From: Pseudomonas parafulva
GTDB taxonomy: Bacteria; Pseudomonadota; Gammaproteobacteria; Pseudomonadales; Pseudomonadaceae
NCBI RefSeq assembly: GCF_002021815.1
Contig: NZ_CP019952.1
Location: 1,767,001-1,831,000 of the forward strand
DNA length: 64,000 bases
Direction: 5' to 3'
The number at the start of each line of letters is the position of its first letter. Position 1 is the stretch's first letter. Under the pieces are notes generated by a model, which worked only from the letters and a program-made list of their open reading frames with translations, was not told the origin of the DNA and did no database searches. The translations under genes were made by a program, and so were the position numbers. Of this stretch, positions 6,889 to 15,605 are shown in pieces.

Positions 6889-7542
6889 ATGGAAAATTGG
6901 AATGCATTTCTCAAGCGCTACAAGCGCGAACACAACCTCAGCCAGTTGAAACTGGCCGAGCGCCTGGGCATGACGCAAGGTGGGGTAGGGCACTGGCTTC
7001 GCGGCACCCGTCGTCCCACGTTGGAGACCATCAACGAAAAACTGGAAAAGCTCGGCCTGGTCTTTCTGGAGGCGCAGGTCATGGTGGTCGAGCGCGACCT
7101 GATGCGCGAATCACCTGGCCGCTACGGTGCTCAGCCGCCTGTTTCCGCACAGGCCCTGCTCTATGCGAGCTTTCGCTTTCCGGTGCTCAAGTGGGCGGAC
7201 TTGCAGGGCCCGTTGCCTGAAACCAGTGAAGTGCACGAGCAGACCGACTACATGCCTGCCGGCAATGCGTTCTGGCTTGCCGTGGAAAACGACTCGATGA
7301 ACGCTGCCAGCGGCAAGAGCGTGCCCGAAGGCATGCGCGTGCTGGTCGATACCGGGTTGCCCGTGGAGCCCGGCAGGTTGGTGATCGCACGCCAGCCTGG
7401 CAAAGCCCCCGTGCTCCGCCAATTGGTCGAAGAAGGCGGCGACAAGATGCTCAAGCCGTTGAACACCCGTTACCCCACGGTGCTCTGCGAAACCGGCTGT
7501 GAGTTCCTGGGCGTGGTAGTGCGGGTACACGGGGCGTTCTGA
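6889..7542 (+). CDS. Lambda CI-like repressor (XRE HTH + S24 peptidase-like domain), catalytic Lys replaced, 217 aa
   Basis: Residues 4-60 form an XRE-type helix-turn-helix (HNLSQLKLAERLGMTQGGVG, HWLRG). Residues 95-215 align with the C-terminal domain of lambda CI: AFWLAVENDSMNAASG holds the catalytic Ser136, followed by VPEGMRVLVD, VEPGRLVIAR, and LKPLNTRYP. At the place of the catalytic Lys (FTFKKL in CI) the sequence reads PVLRQL, so Lys is Arg177; the Ala-Gly cleavage pair reads Gln106-Gly107. It is therefore predicted to dimerise but not to self-cleave under RecA. No phage genes surround it. ATG 6889 is preferred to the TTG at 6853. Its likely targets are itself and the divergent DUF6124 gene. 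Confidence 0.8.
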   Translation: MENWNAFLKRYKREHNLSQLKLAERLGMTQGGVGHWLRGTRRPTLETINEKLEKLGLVFLEAQVMVVERDLMRESPGRYGAQPPVSAQALLYASFRFPVLKWADLQGPLPETSEVHEQTDYMPAGNAFWLAVENDSMNAASGKSVPEGMRVLVDTGLPVEPGRLVIARQPGKAPVLRQLVEEGGDKMLKPLNTRYPTVLCETGCEFLGVVVRVHGAF

Positions 7543-7606
7543 GGCCACGTGGCCCGTGCGGTGAGGCAAGGGCCGCAGGCCGTCAGGCACCGCGACCCCG
7601 CGGCCT

Positions 7607-9559
7607 TCACGGTTCCAGTTCGACCAGCGCTGCCCCCTCGCTGACCATGTCGCCTTCCTGGCACAGCAAGGCTTTGACCGTGGTGGCCTTGGGGGCCCGA
7701 ATGCTGTGCTCCATCTTCATGGCCTCCAGCACCACCAGCGGGGCACCTGCCTCTACCGCCTGACCCACCTCGACCAGTACCCGCACGATGCTGCCGTTCA
7801 TGGGGGCGGTCAGGCCGCCTTGATGGGCAAGGTCGATGGCTGCCTGGGCGAGCGGGTCGAATGCTTCGAGGGTGTGGAGTTCTCCATCCCAGTGCAGATA
7901 CAGGCTGGCACCTTTGCGAATGGCCAGGTGGCGGGTGCGCAGGCCTGCCTGCTCTCGCATCAGCCAATCCCCTTGCAGGCTCCAGATGCCTTGGGTCTTC
8001 TGGTTGAGCGTAACGGCCTGGTCATGCCCATTGTGGGTCAGATGCACATTCAGCGAAGTTCCAGCCCCCAAGCGCAGCCCGTCTTGTCGGGCCCATGGGG
8101 AGTGTGGGTCGTCCACGCGTGCGCGGGCAGGTTCGCTCAGCAACCACGCCTGGGCTGCAGCCTCCCAGCCCTCGGCCGACAATGCCTGCGCGGCGGGCAA
8201 AAGCGTTTCCTGATGACGCGGGATGAAGCCGGTATCCAGCTCGGCTGCTGCAAACCCAGGGTGGGCCAGGATACGTCGCAGGAAGGCGATGTTGGTCTTG
8301 ACGCCGCCTACCGCGAACTCATCCAGCATGGCCAGCAAGCGCAGGCGGGCCTGCTCCCGGTCTTCGCCCCAAGCGATCAGTTTGCCCAGCATCGGGTCGT
8401 AGAAGGGCGACACCGCATCGCCTTCGCTCACACCGCTGTCCACGCGCCGGCCTGGGCCGCAAGCCGGTTCCCGGTAAAGCGTCAGGGTGCCGGTGGCCGG
8501 CAAGAAGTCATTGGCCGGATCTTCGGCGTACAGCCGCACTTCGATGGCATGGCCGTTGAGCGGTACCTGGTCCTGGGTGATGGGCAGGGGTTCACCGCAG
8601 GCCACGCGAATCTGCCAGGCCACCAGGTCCAGGCCGGTGATGGCCTCGGTGACGGGGTGCTCCACCTGCAGGCGCGTGTTCATTTCCATGAAGAAGAACT
8701 GGCCACGGGCGTCCAGCAGAAATTCCACGGTGCCAGCGCCGACATAGCCGATGGCCTGCGCCGCGCGTACTGCCGCCTCGCCCATGGCGCGGCGCAGGTC
8801 TGCCGAAAGGCCCGGGGCAGGGGCTTCCTCGACCACCTTCTGGTGACGCCGCTGGATCGAGCAATCCCGTTCGTTGAGGTACAGGCAGTGGCCATGGCGA
8901 TCGGCAAAAATCTGGATCTCCACATGGCGCGGCTTCAATACGTACTTTTCCACCAGCATCCGCGCATCGCCAAAGGATGACAGGGCTTCACGTTGCGCCG
9001 ACGCCAGGGCATCGGCCAACTGGCTTTCGTCCTCGACCACCTTCATGCCCTTGCCGCCACCACCGGCGCTGGCCTTGAGCAGGACCGGGTAGCCGACGTG
9101 CCGGGCGGCTTGCTTGAAGGTGTCCAGGTCCTGGGCCTGGCCGTGATAGCCCGGCACCAGCGGCACGCCTGCGGACTCCATCAAGGCCTTGGCGGCCGAC
9201 TTGCTGCCCATGGCGTCGATGGCCGACGCAGGTGGGCCCAGGAACATCAAGCCAGCGGCTTCGACTGCGCGGGCAAAATCTGCGTTTTCCGAAAGAAAGC
9301 CATAGCCCGGGTGAATGGCCTGGGCACCGCTTGCCTTGGCCGCCGCCACCAGCTTGTCGATCTGCAGGTAACTGTCTGCCGCCTTGTTACCGCCCAGGTC
9401 AACGCACACATCGGCTTGCCGGCTGTGGCGGGCATTACGGTCGATGGCGCTGTGCACCGCCACCGTGGTCAGGCCCATGGCCTTGGCGGTGCGCATCACC
9501 CGGCAGGCGATTTCACCACGGTTGGCCACCAGCAACGTTGTCAATGGCGGGCGGTTCAT
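7607..9559 (-). CDS. liuD: 3-methylcrotonyl-CoA carboxylase, biotin-containing alpha subunit, 650 aa
   Basis: Carboxylates its own biotin with ATP and bicarbonate, then passes CO2 to 3-methylcrotonyl-CoA with LiuB; cytoplasmic, leucine/isovalerate degradation. Order seen: biotin-carboxylase N-terminal domain (LLVANRGEIACRVMRTA), ATP-grasp with KASAGGGGKGMK near residue 160, MNTRLQVEHPVTEAITG, a C-terminal BC domain, a linker, and a C-terminal biotinyl domain with EAMKMEHS (biotin on the central Lys). Length fits LiuD. Its ATG overlaps the liuC stop by 4 bases, so the two are translationally coupled. It closes the liuABCD operon. Confidence 0.95.
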   Translation of the reverse strand: MNRPPLTTLLVANRGEIACRVMRTAKAMGLTTVAVHSAIDRNARHSRQADVCVDLGGNKAADSYLQIDKLVAAAKASGAQAIHPGYGFLSENADFARAVEAAGLMFLGPPASAIDAMGSKSAAKALMESAGVPLVPGYHGQAQDLDTFKQAARHVGYPVLLKASAGGGGKGMKVVEDESQLADALASAQREALSSFGDARMLVEKYVLKPRHVEIQIFADRHGHCLYLNERDCSIQRRHQKVVEEAPAPGLSADLRRAMGEAAVRAAQAIGYVGAGTVEFLLDARGQFFFMEMNTRLQVEHPVTEAITGLDLVAWQIRVACGEPLPITQDQVPLNGHAIEVRLYAEDPANDFLPATGTLTLYREPACGPGRRVDSGVSEGDAVSPFYDPMLGKLIAWGEDREQARLRLLAMLDEFAVGGVKTNIAFLRRILAHPGFAAAELDTGFIPRHQETLLPAAQALSAEGWEAAAQAWLLSEPARARVDDPHSPWARQDGLRLGAGTSLNVHLTHNGHDQAVTLNQKTQGIWSLQGDWLMREQAGLRTRHLAIRKGASLYLHWDGELHTLEAFDPLAQAAIDLAHQGGLTAPMNGSIVRVLVEVGQAVEAGAPLVVLEAMKMEHSIRAPKATTVKALLCQEGDMVSEGAALVELEP

Positions 9560-10371
9560 GGGCGTGGCTCCTTGTTTGCATCGGCCTGCCAGGCAGGTTG
9601 GCGTTTTTCCAGAAACGCACGAAGGCCTTCCTGGCCCTCGGCGCTTACGCGGATTCGCGCGATGGCGTTCTCACAATAACGACGCAGGCCAGGGCTGAGG
9701 GTGCCGCCGTCGACCTCGCGCAACAGCTCCTTGGTCGCGCGCATTGCCTGGGGGCTATTGGCCAGAAGGGTTTCAACCCACTGGTTCACGCTGGCCTCCA
9801 ACTGGCTAGCCGGGTACACCTCGGCCAACAACCCAAGGGCCTGGGCCTGCAACCCGCTGAAGCGCTCTGCCGTGAGTGCATAACGGCGGGCGGCGCGCTC
9901 GCCGATGGCCTTGACCACGAAGGGACTGATCACCGCCGGTGCCAGGCCGATGCGCACTTCCGACAGGCACAGCTGGGCGTCTTCGGCACCGATGGCCATG
10001 TCACAGCAACTGATCAGGCCCAGGGCGCCGCCGAATGCGGCGCCCTGGACCACTGCCAGGGTCGGCACCTTGATGCGGTGCAGTGCATACATCAACTCGC
10101 CCAGCTCGCGTGCGTCATCCAGGTTGGTGTTGAAGTCCAGCTGCGCCGACTGCTGCATCCACGCAAGGTCGGCGCCGGCACTGAAATGCCGTCCCCGCCC
10201 GCGCAGCAACACGAAGCGTACGCCCGCGTCGTCGGCAAGCTGCCCCAGGGCAATGTTCAGCTCGCGGATCATCAAGGCATTGAAGGCGTTGTGCTTGTCC
10301 TCGCGGCTGAGCCACAAGGTGGCGAAGCCACGTGGATCGTGGCTCACCTCTACCGTAGTGAAATCGCTCAT
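9556..10371 (-). CDS. liuC: 3-methylglutaconyl-CoA hydratase, 271 aa
   Basis: A crotonase-fold enzyme that hydrates 3-methylglutaconyl-CoA to 3-hydroxy-3-methylglutaryl-CoA, step four of leucine breakdown. The oxyanion-hole motifs are visible as RGRGRHFSAGADLAWM (near residue 60) and VQGAAFGGALGLISCCD (near 107), with the conserved Glu region EVRIGLAPAVISPFV. Length is normal for the family. It lies 4 bases after liuB and overlaps liuD by 4 bases, which with the operon setting makes LiuC much more likely than a generic enoyl-CoA hydratase. Confidence 0.92.
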   Translation of the reverse strand: MSDFTTVEVSHDPRGFATLWLSREDKHNAFNALMIRELNIALGQLADDAGVRFVLLRGRGRHFSAGADLAWMQQSAQLDFNTNLDDARELGELMYALHRIKVPTLAVVQGAAFGGALGLISCCDMAIGAEDAQLCLSEVRIGLAPAVISPFVVKAIGERAARRYALTAERFSGLQAQALGLLAEVYPASQLEASVNQWVETLLANSPQAMRATKELLREVDGGTLSPGLRRYCENAIARIRVSAEGQEGLRAFLEKRQPAWQADANKEPRP

Positions 10372-10375
10372 GGGG

Positions 10376-11980
10376 TCACATCCTGAATATGCCGAAGCGG
10401 CTCGGTTCGATCGGTGCGTTCAGCGCCGCAGACAAGGCCAGGGCCAGCACATCGCGGGTCTGCGCTGGGTCGATGACGCCGTCGTCCCATAGGCGGGCGC
10501 TGGAGTAGTAGGGGTGGCCCTGATGCTCGTACTGATCGAGGATCGGCTGCCTGAGCCTGGCCTCATCCTCGGCGCCAAACGGCTCGCCGCTGCGCTCGCT
10601 CTGCTCGCGCTTGACCTGCACCAGCACGCCGGCAGCCTGTTCGGCGCCCATCACCCCGATGCGCGCATTGGGCCACATCCAGAGAAAGCGCGGGTCGTAG
10701 GCGCGTCCGCACATGCCGTAGTTGCCGGCACCGAAACTGCCGCCAATGATGACCGTGAACTTGGGTACCTGCGCGCAGGCCACGGCCGTGACCAACTTGG
10801 CGCCATGCTTGGCGATGCCGCCTTCTTCGTACTTCTTGCCCACCATGAACCCCGTGATGTTCTGCAGGAACAGCAGCGGGATACCGCGCTGGCAAGCCAG
10901 CTCGATGAAGTGCGCGCCTTTTTGCGCTGCCTCGGCAAACAGGATGCCGTTGTTGGCCAGGATGGCGATCGGGTAGCCGTGCAGGTGGGCGAAGCCGCAC
11001 ACCAGCGTGGTCCCGAACAAGGCTTTGAACTCATCGAACACCGAGCCATCGACCAGCCGTGCGATGACTTCACGCACATCGAAAGGCTGTTTGGCGTCAG
11101 CCGGAATCACGCCATATAGCTCCTGCGCCGCATACAAGGGCGCAACCGGCGGCTTGCATTGCAGGGCACCTAGCTTGCGCCAGTTGAGATTGGCTACGCA
11201 GCGCCTGGCCAGCGCCAGGGCATGCTCGTCGTTCTCGGCGTAATGGTCGGCTACACCGCTGGTGCGGCAATGTACATCGGCGCCGCCTAGCGCCTCGGCG
11301 CTCACCACCTCGCCTGTGGCCGCCTTCACCAGCGGTGGGCCGGCCAGGAAGATGGTGGCCTGTTGACGCACCATGATCGCCTCGTCCGCCATTGCCGGCA
11401 CGTAGGCGCCGCCTGCGGTGCATGACCCCATCACCACGGCGATCTGGGCGATGCCCAGTGCGCTCATGTTGGCCTGGTTGAAGAAAATCCGCCCGAAGTG
11501 CTCACGGTCGGGAAACACCTCGTCCTGGCGCGGCAAGTTGGCGCCGCCCGAATCCACCAGGTAGATGCACGGCAGACGGTTCTGCAAGGCAATGGTCTGC
11601 GCCCGCAGGTGCTTTTTCACCGTCAGCGGGTAATAGGAGCCACCTTTGACCGTCGCGTCGTTGGCCACGATCATGCATTCCACGCCTTCCACGCGCCCGA
11701 TCCCGGCGATCAGGCCGGCTGCCGGAACGTCTTCGCCGTAGACCTGGTGTGCAGCCAACTGGCCGATTTCAAGAAAGGCGGAACCGGCATCGAGCAGACG
11801 TTCGATTCGCTCGCGCGGCAGCAGTTTGCCTCGCGAGGTGTGCCGCTCCTGAGCCTTGGCGCCGCCACCCTGGGCTACCTGGGCAAGCAGCACACGCAGG
11901 TTGTCGACCTGCGCCAGCATGGCCGCCTGGGACTGGGCGAATTCGGGTGACCGGGGGTTCACTTGGGTTTTCAGAATCAT
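10376..11980 (-). CDS. liuB: 3-methylcrotonyl-CoA carboxylase beta (carboxyltransferase) subunit, 534 aa
   Basis: Transfers the carboxyl group from biotin on LiuD to 3-methylcrotonyl-CoA. It shows the tandem crotonase-like carboxyltransferase domains with [14 protein letters not shown] start ([20 protein letters not shown]), [19 protein letters not shown], the acyl-CoA site [15 protein letters not shown], and [23 protein letters not shown] 11980 is chosen: homologues start MAILxTQxNPRS and AGGAG lies 5 bases upstream; the adjacent ATG at 11983 sits too near that site. The frame stays open to 12043 without family similarity. Length equals that of P. aeruginosa LiuB (535 aa). Confidence 0.94.
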   Translation of the reverse strand: MILKTQVNPRSPEFAQSQAAMLAQVDNLRVLLAQVAQGGGAKAQERHTSRGKLLPRERIERLLDAGSAFLEIGQLAAHQVYGEDVPAAGLIAGIGRVEGVECMIVANDATVKGGSYYPLTVKKHLRAQTIALQNRLPCIYLVDSGGANLPRQDEVFPDREHFGRIFFNQANMSALGIAQIAVVMGSCTAGGAYVPAMADEAIMVRQQATIFLAGPPLVKAATGEVVSAEALGGADVHCRTSGVADHYAENDEHALALARRCVANLNWRKLGALQCKPPVAPLYAAQELYGVIPADAKQPFDVREVIARLVDGSVFDEFKALFGTTLVCGFAHLHGYPIAILANNGILFAEAAQKGAHFIELACQRGIPLLFLQNITGFMVGKKYEEGGIAKHGAKLVTAVACAQVPKFTVIIGGSFGAGNYGMCGRAYDPRFLWMWPNARIGVMGAEQAAGVLVQVKREQSERSGEPFGAEDEARLRQPILDQYEHQGHPYYSSARLWDDGVIDPAQTRDVLALALSAALNAPIEPSRFGIFRM

Positions 11981-12078
11981 CATGACTCCTGGTGCAGCGG
12001 CGCGCCCTTGGCGTGGCCGTGCAAGGTTGTCCGGTGTGGCCACGGCGGGCGTATGAGCCGGCCGCAGCGCCAGCGTGT

Positions 12079-13242
12079 TCAGCGGGTCTCGTTGAACAAC
12101 TCGCGGCCGATCAGCATCCGGCGGATTTCGCTGGTGCCGGCGCCGATTTCGTACAGCTTGGCATCGCGCAGCAAGCGACCTGCGGGAAATTCGTTGATAT
12201 ACCCGTTGCCGCCAAGAATCTGGATCGCCTCCAGGGCCATCTGCGTGGCGCGCTCGGCGGTGTAGAGGATCACCCCGGCTGCGTCCTTGCGGGTGGTTTC
12301 GCCGCGATCGCAGGCCTGGGCCACGGCATACAGGTAAGCGCGGCTGGCGTTGAGCTGGGTGTACATGTCGGCGACCTTGCCTTGGATCAACTGGAACTCG
12401 CCGATGCTCTGCCCGAATTGCTTGCGGTCATGGATGTACGGCACCACCAGGTCCATGCAGCTCTGCATGATGCCGGTCGGGCCGCCGGCGAGCACCACGC
12501 GCTCGTAGTCCAGGCCGCTCATCAACACCCGTACGCCGCCATTGAGTTGGCCGAGGATGTTCTGCTCTGGCACGTGCACGTCATCGAAGAACAGCTCGCA
12601 GGTGTTCGAGCCACGCATGCCCAGCTTGTCGAACTTGTTGCTGCGGCTAAAGCCTGCCCAATCGCGCTCGACGATGAACGCAGTGATGCCATGGGGGCCC
12701 TTTTCCAGATCGGTCTTGGCGTAGATGACGTAGGTGTTGGCGTCGGGCCCGTTGGTGATCCACGTCTTGCTGCCGTTGAGCACGTAGTGGTCGCCGCGTT
12801 TGTCGGCGCGCAGTTTCATCGACACCACGTCCGACCCTGCATTGGGTTCGCTCATCGCCAGGGCGCCGACGTGCTCGCCGCTGACCAGCTTGGGCAGGTA
12901 CTTGGCCTTTTGCGCGGGCGTGCCGTTACGGTTGATCTGGTTGACGCACAAATTGGAGTGGGCGCCGTAGGACAGCGCGACCGAGGCCGAGGCGCGGCTG
13001 ATTTCTTCCATCGCCACCACGTGCGCCAGATAGCCCAGGCCTGCGCCACCGTATTCTTCCGGCACGGTGATGCCGAGCAGGCCCATGTCGCCGAACTTGC
13101 GCCACATATCGGCAGGGAACAGGTTGTCGTGGTCGATCTGCGCGGCGCGAGGGGCGAGCTCGGCGGCGGCGAAGGTGCGCACCTGGTCGCGAAGCATGTC
13201 GATGGTCTCGCCCAGGGCGAAGTTCAGGCTGGGGTAATGCAT
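12079..13242 (-). CDS. liuA: Isovaleryl-CoA dehydrogenase, 387 aa
   Basis: FAD acyl-CoA dehydrogenase that oxidises isovaleryl-CoA to 3-methylcrotonyl-CoA, passing electrons to ETF. It carries [20 protein letters not shown], the substrate/FAD region [17 protein letters not shown], the signature [15 protein letters not shown], and the C-terminal [20 protein letters not shown] plus [24 protein letters not shown] end. The isovaleryl type is supported by the liuBCD genes downstream. It is first in the operon; its start lies 102 bases from the nearer of two LiuR-type operators, so induction by leucine or isovaleryl-CoA through LiuR is expected. No liuR gene is in the window. Confidence 0.94.
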   Translation of the reverse strand: MHYPSLNFALGETIDMLRDQVRTFAAAELAPRAAQIDHDNLFPADMWRKFGDMGLLGITVPEEYGGAGLGYLAHVVAMEEISRASASVALSYGAHSNLCVNQINRNGTPAQKAKYLPKLVSGEHVGALAMSEPNAGSDVVSMKLRADKRGDHYVLNGSKTWITNGPDANTYVIYAKTDLEKGPHGITAFIVERDWAGFSRSNKFDKLGMRGSNTCELFFDDVHVPEQNILGQLNGGVRVLMSGLDYERVVLAGGPTGIMQSCMDLVVPYIHDRKQFGQSIGEFQLIQGKVADMYTQLNASRAYLYAVAQACDRGETTRKDAAGVILYTAERATQMALEAIQILGGNGYINEFPAGRLLRDAKLYEIGAGTSEIRRMLIGRELFNETR

Positions 13243-13343
13243 GCGAGGGCACCTTGTTGTTCTTGAAATGGGATCACGCTGCGAGCGGCAAGCTTGCCTG
13301 GGCAGGCAGCTGACGCAGAAAGCGTGCTCAGCTGCCTATCACC

Positions 13344-13359
13344 TTTACGTAAACGTAAA
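13344..13359. promoter_or_regulatory. LiuR-type operator, copy 1
   Basis: TTTACGTAAACGTAAA is a near-perfect palindrome matching the known MerR-family LiuR site of branched-chain amino acid operons. It lies 102 bases upstream of liuA. On the minus strand TTGACA (13381-13376) lies just upstream and could be the liuA -35 box, which would place this operator over the spacer and -10 area. Confidence 0.8.
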
Positions 13360-13394
13360 CCTGCACCTGCTTTTTTGTCAATTTATCCGTCACC

Positions 13395-13410
13395 TTTACG
13401 TAAACGTAAA
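13395..13410. promoter_or_regulatory. LiuR-type operator, copy 2
   Basis: An exact second copy of TTTACGTAAACGTAAA, 51 bases from copy 1 (about five helical turns) and 65 bases before the acyl-CoA synthetase start. The preceding CACC is shared too. One site per divergent promoter is the simplest reading; looping between them is possible. Confidence 0.8.
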
Positions 13411-13474
13411 TCTGAGCCAAAGTGATTGGCGCGCGTTTGGCCCCTATCCAGAACAATCAAAAGAAGGGACGCAC

Positions 13475-15151
13475 ATGACTCAACCCAGCTATACCCGCGG
13501 TCGCCAGGACCGCCCCTTGCTTACTCAAACCATTGGCCAGGCCTTCGACGCGACCGTGGCGCGCCTGGGCGAGCAGGAAGCCTTGGTGGCTCGGCACCAG
13601 CGCCTGCGCTACAGCTGGCGGCAACTGGCGGAGCAGGTCGAGTCGTGTGCCCGGGCGCTGATGGCCCTTGGGATCGAAACCGGTGACCGCGTGGGCATCT
13701 GGGCACCCAACTGCGCGCAGTGGTGCATCCTGCAGGTGGCAACTGCCAAGGTGGGCGCCATCCTGGTCAACGTCAATCCGGCTTACCGGGTGGGTGAGCT
13801 TGAGTACGTGCTGCGCCAGTCAGGGTGCAGCTGGCTGGTCTGTGCCGACGCGTTCAAGCATTCCGATTACCACGCCATGGCCCAGGCCTTGGTGCCGGAG
13901 TTGGCGACCGCAGCACCCGGTCAGATCAGCAGTGCCGCGCTGCCTGCCTTGCGCGGGGTCGTAAGCCTGGCCAACGACCCGCCTGCTGGCTTCCTGCCGT
14001 GGGAGGCACTGGCCACTTGGGGCATGTCCGTAAGCCGCGAAGCGTGCACGGCTCGGCAAAACAGCCTGCATTTCGACCAGCCGGTGAACATCCAGTACAC
14101 CTCTGGCACCACCGGCGCGCCCAAGGGCGCTACCCTCAGCCACTACAACATTCTGAACAACGGCTTCATGGTTGGCGCAAGCCTGGGCTTGACTGCGCAT
14201 GACCGCATGGTGATCCCGGTGCCCTTGTATCACTGTTTCGGCATGGTCATGGGCAACCTGGGCTGCATCACCCATGGCACCACCATGATCTACCCAGGCG
14301 ACGGCTTCGACGCCGAGTTGGCCTTGCGCGCCGTGGCCGAGGAACGCGGCACCATCCTGTACGGCGTGCCCACCATGTTCATCGCCATGCTCGATCATCC
14401 GGCCCGCCAGCGTATGGACCTGTCGTCCTTGCGCAGCGGCATCATGGCCGGCGCCACCTGCCCGATCGAGGTCATGCGCAGGGTCATCGACCAGATGCAC
14501 ATGGCCCAGGTGCAGATCGCTTACGGCATGACTGAAACAAGCCCGGTGTCGTTGCAAACCGGCCCGGATGATGACCTGGAGCTGCGCGTCACCACTGTGG
14601 GCCGTACCCAGCCGCAACTGGAAAGCAAGATCATCGACCCGCAAGGCGCAACGGTTGCGCGCGGTGAAACCGGGGAGCTTTGCACGCGCGGCTACAGCGT
14701 GATGCTGGGTTACTGGGATAACCCCGAGGCCACGGCCAGTGCCATCGACGCGGCCGGATGGATGCACAGCGGTGACCTGGCGGTGATGGACGAGGCGGGC
14801 TATGTGCGCATCGTCGGGCGCAACAAGGACATGATCATCCGCGGTGGCGAAAACATCTACCCGCGTGAAATAGAAGAGTTCTTCTATACCCACCCGGCGG
14901 TCGCCGATGCCCAGGTCATTGGTATCCCATGCAGCCGCTACGGCGAGGACATCGTCGCCTGGGTCAAGCTGCATCCAGGTCACCAGGCCACTGCCGAGGA
15001 GCTGCAGGCCTGGTGCAAATCCCGTATCGCCCACTACAAGGTGCCCCGCCATATCCGCTTCGTCGATGAATTTCCCATGACGGTGACGGGCAAGGTGCAG
15101 AAGTTCAGGATGCGGGAGATCAGCGTGGCTGAACTGGGCAGGGTCGAGTAG
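13475..15151 (+). CDS. Acyl-CoA synthetase (AMP-forming, FadD-like), 558 aa
   Basis: Activates a carboxylic acid with ATP and CoA through an acyl-adenylate. ANL-superfamily motifs: [16 protein letters not shown] (phosphate loop), [46 protein letters not shown], and the C-terminal [11 protein letters not shown] with the catalytic Lys. ATG 13475 follows AAGAAGGGA. It is divergent from liuA and shares the LiuR operator region, so the acid is probably a leucine-pathway compound such as isovalerate or acetoacetate, or a medium-chain acid; the sequence alone does not decide. The usual liuE (HMG-CoA lyase) is absent here. Confidence 0.88.
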   Translation: MTQPSYTRGRQDRPLLTQTIGQAFDATVARLGEQEALVARHQRLRYSWRQLAEQVESCARALMALGIETGDRVGIWAPNCAQWCILQVATAKVGAILVNVNPAYRVGELEYVLRQSGCSWLVCADAFKHSDYHAMAQALVPELATAAPGQISSAALPALRGVVSLANDPPAGFLPWEALATWGMSVSREACTARQNSLHFDQPVNIQYTSGTTGAPKGATLSHYNILNNGFMVGASLGLTAHDRMVIPVPLYHCFGMVMGNLGCITHGTTMIYPGDGFDAELALRAVAEERGTILYGVPTMFIAMLDHPARQRMDLSSLRSGIMAGATCPIEVMRRVIDQMHMAQVQIAYGMTETSPVSLQTGPDDDLELRVTTVGRTQPQLESKIIDPQGATVARGETGELCTRGYSVMLGYWDNPEATASAIDAAGWMHSGDLAVMDEAGYVRIVGRNKDMIIRGGENIYPREIEEFFYTHPAVADAQVIGIPCSRYGEDIVAWVKLHPGHQATAEELQAWCKSRIAHYKVPRHIRFVDEFPMTVTGKVQKFRMREISVAELGRVE

Positions 15152-15305
15152 AAAGGTCAGCGACACAGGGTGACTTTTGATCGAAACAACGCAGCCGACG
15201 CGCCACGGGCAAAATTGACAGTCGTCGACTTCAATCGCCCGCCGTTAGCGTAGTGCCGTTCACCTGGAGCCGCTCAGCGGCCCCAGCGATCTTGAATGAA
15301 CAGTC
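15152..15305. other. Non-coding gap after the acyl-CoA synthetase gene
   Basis: No ORF with coding character. It holds TTGACA (near 15217) that could serve as a -35 element and a small hairpin GCCGC-TCA-GCGGC (15269-15281) between two convergent stops, with no T-run. Otherwise nothing recognisable. Confidence 0.4.
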
Positions 15306-15467
15306 TTACGCCTTTATCGGGGGTTCTTGACTGGGTGGGTCACCCACGGTTGGCGGCACGGTCGGCTGAATCGGCAGGTCATCCGGGTCACGCTCAGGCT
15401 CTGGGGGCGGGAGGTTGGGATCGTCAATGTTCGGATCGGGCGTTTCCGGGGGCGTTGGGAGCGTCAT
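15306..15467 (-). CDS. Small proline-rich acidic protein of unknown function, 53 aa
   Basis: A minus-strand frame of 54 codons, too short for a 60-codon cut-off. The protein has 18 or so prolines with repeated acidic steps (PPETPDPNIDDPNLPPPEPE, RDPDDLPIQ) and ends QEPPIKA; it has no membrane segment and is probably disordered. AAGAGG lies 7 bases before the ATG at 15467 (a second ATG at 15473 is closer). Codons favour G or C in third position as in neighbours. It lies between convergent acyl-CoA synthetase and divergent glgE. I recognise no domain. The ribosome site and codon use argue that it is real. Confidence 0.6.
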   Translation of the reverse strand: MTLPTPPETPDPNIDDPNLPPPEPERDPDDLPIQPTVPPTVGDPPSQEPPIKA

Positions 15468-15605
15468 GGCCATGCCTCTTGCGGTTGAGTGAACCTGTCC
15501 TGCAGCGTTCGACCGCTGGTGCTTCGAATCAATTCATTTTTGAACCCAGGCTTGGTCGCCGCGCTCTCAATCCTTACCGCCACCAGTCCCAGGGAGCAAG
15601 GCCTG

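Noticed and set aside
6889..7542. Prophage remnant suggested by the CI-like repressor
   Set aside because: No integrase, Cro, structural genes, tRNA junction or att repeats are visible around it.
7543..7554. GGCCACGTGGCC palindrome after the CI-like gene
   Set aside because: Perfect but between convergent stops with no T-run or promoter; chance is likely in GC-rich DNA.
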